NCBI GenBank assembly: GCA_902801325.1
Contig: CADCHQ010000001.1
Coordinates: 331,701-395,700 of the forward strand
Length of the DNA: 64,000 nt
Direction: 5' to 3'
Origin: an uncultured Bacteroidales bacterium
Lineage (GTDB): Bacteria > Bacteroidota > Bacteroidia > Bacteroidales > Bacteroidaceae
Shown: piece by piece, positions 52,690 to 59,207 of the stretch
How positions within the stretch are numbered: the stretch's first letter is position 1
Layout: each line of letters starts with the position of its first letter
Program-made: the position numbers and the translations under genes
Notes under the pieces: generated by a model
Database searches by the model: none
What the model was told of the DNA's origin: nothing
The model's input: the letters and a program-made list of their open reading frames with translations, nothing else

Positions 52690-53844
52690 ATGGTAAACCG
52701 ATTTATCCTCAACGAAGTTTCCTATTTCGGACCTGGAGCCCGTAAGGAGTTGCCCGGTGTCGTAGCTCGTCTGGGCTTTAAGAAAGCACTTGTGGTTACC
52801 GACAAGGGTTTGATGAAGTTTGGCGTGGCCAAGATGGTGCTCGATGTTATGGACGAGGCCGGTATTCAGTATGAAATATTCGACGACGTAAAGCCTAATC
52901 CCACGGTTACGAACGTGAAGAACGGCATTGAAGCCTGCAAGAAGGCCGAAGCCGATTTCATTGTTGCCATTGGTGGAGGAAGCAGCATGGACACTGCCAA
53001 GGGCATAGGCATCGTGGTTCGCAATCCCGAGTTCTCCGACATCGTCTCTTTGGAGGGCGTTGCCGACACGAAGAAGAAGTCATTGCCCATCATAGCCCTG
53101 CCCACTACAGCCGGAACAGCCGCTGAGACCACCATCAATTACGTCATCATCGACGAATCGCGTCAGGCCAAGATGGTTTGTGTCGATCCTAACGACATTC
53201 CTTGCGTGGCTATCATTGATGCCGAACTGATGTATTCACTTCCCAAGTCGCTGACTGCTGCCACGGGTATGGATGCTATGACGCACGCCATCGAGGGACT
53301 TATCACCAAAGCCGCTTGGGAACTGTCCGATATGTTCGAGATCAAAGCTATTGAGATGATTTACCGTTATCTGCCTCTGGCTGTCGACGAACCCACCAAT
53401 CCCAAGGGTCGCGACGGAATGGCCGTAGCTCAGTATGTGGCAGGTATGGCATTCTCCAATGTGGGTCTGGGTGTCGATCATGGTATGGCTCATCCCCTTA
53501 GTGCCCTGTTCGACGTGCCTCATGGTGTGGCTTGTGCCATGCTGTTGCCCACAGTGATGCGTTTCAACGCCCCAGCTGCCCTGGAGAAATATGTAGAAAT
53601 CGCCAAAGCCGTTGGCGTTTATCGCGAAGGCATGTCTCTGGAGGAAGCTGCCGATGCTGCTTGCCGAGCCATTGAGGACTTGAGTGCTCGCGTAGGCACC
53701 AACAAGCGCCTCTCCGACTTAGGCATTACGGAGGCCGACATCCCTGCTTTGGCCGATCAGGCTATCGCCGATGTTTGCACGCCTGGCAATCCTCGTCCTG
53801 TAACACGCGACGACATTGTCAGCCTTTATCGTGCAATACTATAA
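52690..53844 (+). CDS. fucO: Lactaldehyde reductase FucO, iron-containing alcohol dehydrogenase (384 aa)
   Basis: A group III Fe-alcohol dehydrogenase that reduces L-lactaldehyde from fucose or rhamnose breakdown to 1,2-propanediol. Colinear with E. coli FucO along the whole length: IGGGSSMDTAKGIGIV, PTTAGTAAETTINYVIIDE, VCVDPNDIPCVAIIDAEL, MTHAIEG, GVDHGMAHPLSALFDVPHG (His ligands) and the ending CTPGNPRPVTRDDIVSLY. Both ends agree in length. No other fuc or rha genes are in the window, so it may serve mixed fucose/rhamnose use elsewhere in the genome. Confidence 0.92.
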   Translation: MVNRFILNEVSYFGPGARKELPGVVARLGFKKALVVTDKGLMKFGVAKMVLDVMDEAGIQYEIFDDVKPNPTVTNVKNGIEACKKAEADFIVAIGGGSSMDTAKGIGIVVRNPEFSDIVSLEGVADTKKKSLPIIALPTTAGTAAETTINYVIIDESRQAKMVCVDPNDIPCVAIIDAELMYSLPKSLTAATGMDAMTHAIEGLITKAAWELSDMFEIKAIEMIYRYLPLAVDEPTNPKGRDGMAVAQYVAGMAFSNVGLGVDHGMAHPLSALFDVPHGVACAMLLPTVMRFNAPAALEKYVEIAKAVGVYREGMSLEEAADAACRAIEDLSARVGTNKRLSDLGITEADIPALADQAIADVCTPGNPRPVTRDDIVSLYRAIL

Positions 53845-53923
53845 TATAAATACTAACTTATTTAATTTATCTGAAACAATTTAATTATTATTAACCTATT
53901 TTACTAACTTAAAACTAACTATT

Positions 53924-56900
53924 ATGAAGAGATTTTCACTTCTTTTCATGTCGTTATTGGGATTGTTCGGACTGGTTAACCTGTCCGCCCAAGATTACGA
54001 CTATGAACCAGACTATGACAATCCTCTGATTCAAGAAGTCTGGCAGTTTAGTAGTCCGTATTCCGACTTCCTCAACAAGGATGAAGACGGAAACGAGTAT
54101 GTAGATGCTACTCGCGAGGGTAGCTTCTATGCACTAATCGAAGCTGAGGGTGCTGGCGATGCCGGCTATCCCACTCAGGACTTCTGGCATTCATCGTGGC
54201 ATTCCTATCCCGTTCACGATGTTCAGGGCAGCCATTACTTCCAGGTCGAGATGCTCGACCCCGAGACATTGCCCGACCAGATTGTGTTCGTGTTCACACG
54301 TCGTGGTAACGCAGACAACGACCACACCACTGAGTGGAGTGTTCGCGGTACCAACAATCCTGATGCCTCTAAGGACGAATGCGAGGAGTTGGCTTACATC
54401 CTGACTCCATTTGGTAGCAAAACTGAGACATTGACTTCCAAGCCCTTTGATCCCAGCCATTACCAGTATCTGCGTTTCTACTCAGAGGCTCAGTATCCCA
54501 GCAACCGTGTTTATTTCCACTTGCAGCGCTTCCAGCTCTATCCTTTGAGAGCAGTTCCCGAATACGAGGCTGCCTTGAACATGCTGTCCGATGCGTTCGA
54601 CAAGTATTATTCGATGTACGACATCTTCCCCACTGGCTTCGAGCCTGGCCAATATGGCGAAGAGGAAGTTGCCTACTTCCAGGAGATGGTTCTCACACTT
54701 GATGCCGACTTCATGAGCGACGAGGAGCGTGAGGCACTGACCAAGGCCAAAGCACAGGAAATGATAGACGCCGTTGAGGCTGCTTATCAGGCAGTGCTGG
54801 CTTCTAAGGTTACCTTCGGTCTGACATCTGGTTACTATCGCATCCGTGCCGGTATGGAGTATCGTAACGATGTTGTGGTAGGTCAGGACGACGAAGGTCA
54901 GGACATCACCGAGAACATGGTTCGCGACAAGTACATGATGGGCCACAAGCAGGACGGCAAGTATTGGGGTATCTGGGGCACGCCCGAGGACTTCAAGGAG
55001 GAGACTCGGCAAATTCGTCCGCTGTTCAAGGTTACCAACATGGGTGATGGTATCTATGACATCGAGAGCATGATGTACAACACACGCTTCACCCAGGTTG
55101 CTAAAAGCACCAGTGTTGAAATGTCTCAGGAGAGCGATAGTTTGATGGCTCTGGATGCCGCTGGCACAATGAACGATATTTCTTATGTAAATATTCGTAT
55201 TGCTTCACAGCCTGCTAATGATTACTTCTACCTGCATCAGAATAACCACAGCGATGGTGCTGGTAAGAACGGCTTCCTCGTAGGATGGAGCAACACTTGG
55301 GACGACTACGATGGCCCGAGAGCATCGGAGTGGTACTTCGAGCCCGTTGACGAGGCTGAGGCTAATGCCATCATCGAAGCTTGGAAGCCCTACCGCGACC
55401 GCGATGCATGGTTGGCCGAATACCATGCTTTGTATGACGAGGCTAAGCAGGCTATCGTTGCTGCTAAGGACGTTGCTCACATCGCTCTGATTGAAAGCGT
55501 CGACCAACTTGGCAGTCCTTGCTCGGACCGTGATGAGGGTAAGAACCTTGGAGATCTTCTTGATGGCAATGGAAGCACATTCTGGCATTCAGACTGGCAC
55601 GGTGACTTCACATTGGAGGATCACCACTACCTGCAGGTTGAACTCCTTGAGACAATGAATGAGCCCATCTCGATGTACTTCAAGCGTCGTGATACAACCT
55701 CTGGTAACCAGATTAACAAGTGGAGTGTTTGGGGTACCAACACAAGTTTCGAAGAGATGGAAATGATTCAGGGTGATGAGGGTCTGGAGAAACTCGCCGA
55801 CATCACTACCGAGTATCATGGTGGCAAAAACACCGAGGAATATACCACCGAGCCATTCGACACTAAGGGTTATAAGTATCTCCGCTTCTACTGCGAGGGC
55901 ACTTGCAATAACGACGGAAGTCAGGGTGGCAACAGTAAGTTTATGCACCTTGCTGAGTTCCAGCTTTATGTCGACCGCGAGAACCCCAATTCTCAGTACA
56001 GCGCAATGGGACAGGTAGCTGTTGACCTCGACAATCTGCTCGAAGAGCAGGCTGCTATCGAGGATGCCGACCTCACTCAGGCCGACTTCGACAAGCTCTC
56101 TGCAGCCTACGAGGCATTCAAGGGCGAGTTCGTTGATCCCGCTGAACTGCGCGACGTTCTGGCTCAGGTTGATGGCAAGACAGCTTCTGTAGCCGTTGGT
56201 ACGAATCCTGGCTTCTGGCCCGACATGACCACTGCCGAGGCTCTTGACGCTACCATCGAAGCCGCTAAGGCATACGACGTGGCTGGTGTTTACACCAAGA
56301 CCAAGAGCTCCGAGTTCATCGAGACTCTGAAGGCTCAGGCCGAAGCTTACGACAAAGCCGTTAACCTCGTTAAGCCTGGTAAGTGGTATCGCTTCCGCTA
56401 TGGTACTGAAGAGGAATATGAAGAGCACGGATGGCCCACCACTGGTAATGGTGAGGATTACGATGAAGAAGCAGGTGTCGTTCGCGACGAAGCCCTCTAT
56501 GGCAAGTATGTTGTAGTAGCCGACTTCACTGAGGAAGACAATGTTCGCACCGTTGAATCCGTCGATGCTGGTGATGTTACTCTGTACAACTACATCTTCT
56601 TGGATGAGGAAGCCGACATCGAAGACAAGGATCTGGCTCTCTTCCGCTTCATCAGTGTTGGTGACAGCGCATACGTTATCCAGAACAAGGCTACAGGTCT
56701 GTTCCTGTTGCGTCCCGATAATGAACGCTTCATGCGCCTGAGCGCATCGCCTTCACTCTTCACACAGGGTATTGCAGGTTGGGGTCAGAACTACTTCAGC
56801 ATCAAGAACCTTGACAACAAGGGTCTCGAGGCTCTGCACGCAGCTTCTCGTTACAACATTCTCCAGACTTGGGGCGGTTGGGGCGACACCGACGGTCGTC

Positions 56901-57553
56901 GTGGTTGCTTCTTCGTAGAGGAGGCCGAGGACGTTGCTGCCGACTACGATGGCACTGCATTCCAGATTGCTGCTAAGCCCGGTACCGTTACTTCATTCTG
57001 CTTCCCCGTAAGCATCAAGGGTGAGGACAACATGTACACCGTGAACAGCTTCGAGCAGACCGCCGATGGCATCATCCTGAGCCTTGCTAAGCTCACTGAG
57101 GTTGCCGCAGGTCGCCCGTTCCTCTACATCTTCGATGGTGAGTACAACGCAGAAGCCGACGACGAAGACTACTTCGACTACACTCACGGCTACGACATCG
57201 TGAAGGAGACCGTAGACGGCAATGTTGTGAAGGGTGCTATCTATCCTAAGCAAGTAGGAGAGGGCGTCATCACGATTGCCAACAACAAGTTCACTGTAAC
57301 TAAGAGTCCTAACGCCACCACTGGTGAGTCATCGGCTTACATCGTAAGCGGTGATGAGACCTTCAACAACAAACTGCCTGTAAGCTACGTCATTACCGCT
57401 GATCCTGACAACATCCAAGAGACACTGAATAAGGTTGCCCGCACTGGCGACATCTACACGCTCGACGGTCGTCTCGTTGGTCGCGGCAGCTTGAAGAGTC
57501 TGCGCCAGAAGGGTGTTTACATCATCAATGGTGTTAAGGTCTTGGTTAAGTGA
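53924..57553 (+). CDS. Large surface protein with two F5/8 type C-like domains (1209 aa)
   Basis: Signal MKRFSLLFMSLLGLFGLVNLSAQ, then a discoidin-type (F5/8 C) module at about 65-205 (GYPTQDFWHSSWHSYPVHDV, HYFQVEML, SHYQYLRFYSEAQYP) and a second at about 525-690 (LLDGNGSTFWHSDWHGDF, HYLQVELL, YKYLRFYCEGT). Between and after them are FIVAR-like helices and beta modules, and the end is IYTLDGRLVGRGSLKSLRQKG then VYIINGVKVLVK, the same basic C-terminal tail as in the giant gene at 25265. Probable glycan-binding or adhesin protein secreted to the surface. Confidence 0.82.
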   Translation: MKRFSLLFMSLLGLFGLVNLSAQDYDYEPDYDNPLIQEVWQFSSPYSDFLNKDEDGNEYVDATREGSFYALIEAEGAGDAGYPTQDFWHSSWHSYPVHDVQGSHYFQVEMLDPETLPDQIVFVFTRRGNADNDHTTEWSVRGTNNPDASKDECEELAYILTPFGSKTETLTSKPFDPSHYQYLRFYSEAQYPSNRVYFHLQRFQLYPLRAVPEYEAALNMLSDAFDKYYSMYDIFPTGFEPGQYGEEEVAYFQEMVLTLDADFMSDEEREALTKAKAQEMIDAVEAAYQAVLASKVTFGLTSGYYRIRAGMEYRNDVVVGQDDEGQDITENMVRDKYMMGHKQDGKYWGIWGTPEDFKEETRQIRPLFKVTNMGDGIYDIESMMYNTRFTQVAKSTSVEMSQESDSLMALDAAGTMNDISYVNIRIASQPANDYFYLHQNNHSDGAGKNGFLVGWSNTWDDYDGPRASEWYFEPVDEAEANAIIEAWKPYRDRDAWLAEYHALYDEAKQAIVAAKDVAHIALIESVDQLGSPCSDRDEGKNLGDLLDGNGSTFWHSDWHGDFTLEDHHYLQVELLETMNEPISMYFKRRDTTSGNQINKWSVWGTNTSFEEMEMIQGDEGLEKLADITTEYHGGKNTEEYTTEPFDTKGYKYLRFYCEGTCNNDGSQGGNSKFMHLAEFQLYVDRENPNSQYSAMGQVAVDLDNLLEEQAAIEDADLTQADFDKLSAAYEAFKGEFVDPAELRDVLAQVDGKTASVAVGTNPGFWPDMTTAEALDATIEAAKAYDVAGVYTKTKSSEFIETLKAQAEAYDKAVNLVKPGKWYRFRYGTEEEYEEHGWPTTGNGEDYDEEAGVVRDEALYGKYVVVADFTEEDNVRTVESVDAGDVTLYNYIFLDEEADIEDKDLALFRFISVGDSAYVIQNKATGLFLLRPDNERFMRLSASPSLFTQGIAGWGQNYFSIKNLDNKGLEALHAASRYNILQTWGGWGDTDGRRGCFFVEEAEDVAADYDGTAFQIAAKPGTVTSFCFPVSIKGEDNMYTVNSFEQTADGIILSLAKLTEVAAGRPFLYIFDGEYNAEADDEDYFDYTHGYDIVKETVDGNVVKGAIYPKQVGEGVITIANNKFTVTKSPNATTGESSAYIVSGDETFNNKLPVSYVITADPDNIQETLNKVARTGDIYTLDGRLVGRGSLKSLRQKGVYIINGVKVLVK

Positions 57554-57705
57554 GAAACAAGACAGAGCCTAAGCTCGGGCTTGTTCGAACGTGAATGAGC
57601 TCGAGCGAAAGCTCAAGGTTTTGGTTAAGTGAGAGCAATGAGAGTTTACTCACATTGCCGAACGTGAAAAACTTAGAGCGAATGTTCAAGGTTTTGGTTA
57701 AGTAA
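57536..57705 (+). repeat. Triplicated coding tail of the large surface protein
   Basis: The last 18 bases of the gene (aaggtcttggttaagtga, encoding KVLVK*) recur, with one base changed, at 57615 (aaggttttggttaagtga) and 57688 (aaggttttggttaagtaa), 79 and 73 bp apart. The intervening sequence repeats cgaacgtgaa and gagcga, and has a different hairpin in each copy (acaag/cttgt near 57557-57586 and caatg/cattg near 57636-57660). It lies before the terminator. Confidence 0.8.
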
Positions 57706-57743
57706 TCGATTCCTGTTAAGTAAGCATTTGCTTAAACAATTTG

Positions 57744-57780
57744 AAAGGGACTTGCCATTACGGCAGGTCCCTTTCTTTTA
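57744..57780 (+). terminator. Terminator of the large surface-protein gene
   Basis: aaagggacttgcc pairs with ggcaggtcccttt (one G-T pair) around attac and is followed by cttttat. Confidence 0.88.
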
Positions 57781-57799
57781 TATTCCTGACATGGGTTAA

Positions 57800-57915
57800 A
57801 AGACCCACCCCCATCCCCTCTCTGTTAGCGAGGGGAGTGACCCCCTCCTGACCTCCCCGTGGGGAGGAATAAAAAGCCCTCTTCCTATGGGGGAGAGGGT
57901 TTGGGAGAGGGGCCT
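57800..57915. repeat. Three GC-rich palindromic elements in tandem
   Basis: Within 116 bp there are ccatcccctctctgttagcg then aggggagtg, tgacctccccgtggggagga, and cttcctatgggggagaggg with gggagaggggcc. They are stem-loops in alternating orientation, the same family as the elements in sufS and the 1368-residue gene. The 362-bp gap 57554-57915 consists only of the tail repeats, a terminator and these elements. Confidence 0.8.
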
Positions 57916-58035
57916 TTAAATTAGTCCAAAGGCTATTGCGGCATTAGCCGCAGAAGCACCTCCAAAGGCGGCCAGAAGTGCCGTCAATAGTTTCCAGAGG
58001 AACTTACACAATTGTCGTTTAGTTTCTTGTTTCAT
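57916..58035 (-). CDS. 'Smalltalk'-type micro-protein (39 aa)
   Basis: An ATG at 58035 opens MKQETKRQLCKFLWKLLTAL followed by LAAFGGASAANAAIAFGLI and TAA. The basic start, a single hydrophobic helix of about 20 residues and the position directly downstream of an HU-like gene match the small family annotated as 'smalltalk protein' in Bacteroidota. Function is unknown. Its stop lies within 2 bp of a GC-rich palindrome. Confidence 0.62.
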   Translation of the reverse strand: MKQETKRQLCKFLWKLLTALLAAFGGASAANAAIAFGLI

Positions 58036-58082
58036 AGTTTAATTTGACGATTTTACAATTTTACAATTAATTTTAATTCTCG

Positions 58083-58143
58083 TGAGCCGTCCCCATCCCC
58101 CAAGTCCCTCCCATTCGGGGGAGGGATTTAGGGAGAGGGGCCT
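58083..58143. repeat. GC-rich palindromic element between HU-like gene and smalltalk
   Basis: tccctcccattcgggggagg makes a strong stem, flanked by ccccatcccccaag and followed by atttagggagaggggcc. It ends 3 bp before the HU-like stop codon and could terminate or punctuate that mRNA. Confidence 0.75.
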
Positions 58144-58146
58144 CCG

Positions 58147-58692
58147 TTAGGGCGTTACGTCTCCTGGATCACCAGAACCACTGCCACCCGAGTTGCCACC
58201 ACTGGGCGTAATGTCCTGAGTCGTTTCGCCAGCGGCCACGCGGGCCTTCTCTTCCTTCTTCGCCTGCATCTGAGCAGCACGAGAGCCAACGTACTCGAAC
58301 TCAGTGTTCGTGTTCAGCTGGTGGATCATCTCTGCGTCGGGGTTGAAGGTCACACGCACGCCGGTGATGTTGGCGGCAGAGAACTCTTCGTCCATGTCAG
58401 CACCCGTGCAACGGAGGCTGATGCCGAACTTGCCGAGGCCGTTGAGCAGTACGCCGTAACCGCCCTGCAGACACTCAACGATACACTCCACTGCGTCCTG
58501 CAGAACACCATAGATGGTGCCCTTGGAGAACGAGCTTCCGTGCTCCTTGATGTGCTTAGCCAAGAGGGCGAGGTCGATGGTCTCGCGTTCCTGTCGGAAT
58601 GCCACAATTTCCTTTTCGCTGTCCTTCTCCGAGGGGTTCTTCAGGCGAAGACCCAGGGAATAAGGGATTGCACCAATAATTCTGTTTGCCAT
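58147..58692 (-). CDS. HU-like DNA-binding protein (HU-HIG type, 181 aa)
   Basis: The N-terminal two-thirds match the extended HU family typical of Bacteroidota: IPYSLGLRLKNPSEKD, KEHGSSFSKGTIYGVLQDAV, then CLQGGYGVLLNGLGKFGISL and ITGVRVTFNPDAEM. The C-terminal 35 residues (after about 145) are a low-complexity Gly/Ser/Pro tail with GGNSGGSGSGD. Proteins of this type bend DNA and frequently precede smalltalk and a VirE/primase or amidase gene on integrated elements. It is transcribed away from the GIY-YIG gene through a strong promoter. Confidence 0.85.
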   Translation of the reverse strand: MANRIIGAIPYSLGLRLKNPSEKDSEKEIVAFRQERETIDLALLAKHIKEHGSSFSKGTIYGVLQDAVECIVECLQGGYGVLLNGLGKFGISLRCTGADMDEEFSAANITGVRVTFNPDAEMIHQLNTNTEFEYVGSRAAQMQAKKEEKARVAAGETTQDITPSGGNSGGSGSGDPGDVTP

Positions 58693-58735
58693 ACGATTTT
58701 CCTTTCTTTGATGATTAATAGGTTAATAAATTAAG

Positions 58736-58823
58736 CTTAGGTTCAAGGGGGTTAAGGCTTATGTTCGGCGCGCTTCGAACATATGGTCGACCTGCCTCGT
58801 GCCCTTGTTCCTTTGCTACTACA
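58736..58823. repeat. 22-bp periodic array in the HU-like mRNA leader (4 units)
   Basis: Units at 58736, 58758, 58780 and 58802 start cttaggttcaagg, cttatgttcggcg, catatggtcgacc and cccttgttccttt, with atgttcg and cgaacat able to pair across units two and three. They lie between the HU-like -7 box and its ATG, so they are in the transcribed leader. Confidence 0.75.
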
Positions 58824-58853
58824 AAGATAGTGAAAAAAAGCGACGCCTCCAAA
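58822..58853 (-). promoter_or_regulatory. Canonical promoter for the HU-like gene
   Basis: On the minus strand TTTG is followed after 20 bp by TATCTTTG. The predicted leader of about 125 nt contains the 22-bp array. Confidence 0.78.
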
Positions 58854-58916
58854 TTTCAGGGGTCGATTTGGTGCGATTTTCAACGCAAATTCAGCGAATT
58901 TCAGCAATGGGCAAAA

Positions 58917-59119
58917 GTGCCACTTTGCCACTTTGCCACATTGCTACATTAAGCACTATTTAGATACACACAATCTCCCTGTATCCTATGGTTTATAATA
59001 ATATATTATAATAATATATTATTATAAAAATTTAGTAATTACTATTTATAACCACTATTGCTCATTGCCACTCATGAAAAACCTTAATGTAGCAAAGTGG
59101 CAATGTGGCAATGTGGCAA
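58917..59119. repeat. Nested inverted repeat with octamer iterons and AT-rich palindrome
   Basis: Arms 58917-58953 and 59083-59119 are reverse complements over 37 bp with 4 mismatches. Each arm is four tandem octamers (left gccacttt, gccacttt, gccacatt, gctacatt; right the reverse). Between them a perfect AT palindrome, ttataataatatatt / aatatattattataa with a 5-bp spacer, occupies 58993-59027; its centre (59010) nearly coincides with that of the arms (59018). The whole unit is 203 bp. The 515-bp gap 58693-59207 holds this, the HU promoter and its leader array, and a weak promoter for the next gene. Confidence 0.9.
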
Positions 59120-59160
59120 AATTATATCATGGGTGTTGTGGGTTGTGTTTGATTATTTTG

Positions 59161-59168
59161 TATCTTTG
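59161..59168 (+). promoter_or_regulatory. -7 box (TATCTTTG) for the GIY-YIG gene
   Basis: TATCTTTG lies 40 bp before the ATG. The -33 region is G/T-rich (gggttgtg) with no perfect TTTG at the right distance. The box is about 40 bp from the right arm of the nested inverted repeat. Confidence 0.5.
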
Positions 59169-59207
59169 TGAGGTTTTGATAGTTATTTTGCGAAACAGGC
59201 TTTTATT

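Noticed and set aside
58917..59119. Insertion sequence
   Set aside because: Inverted arms are present but there is no transposase gene and no clear target duplication.
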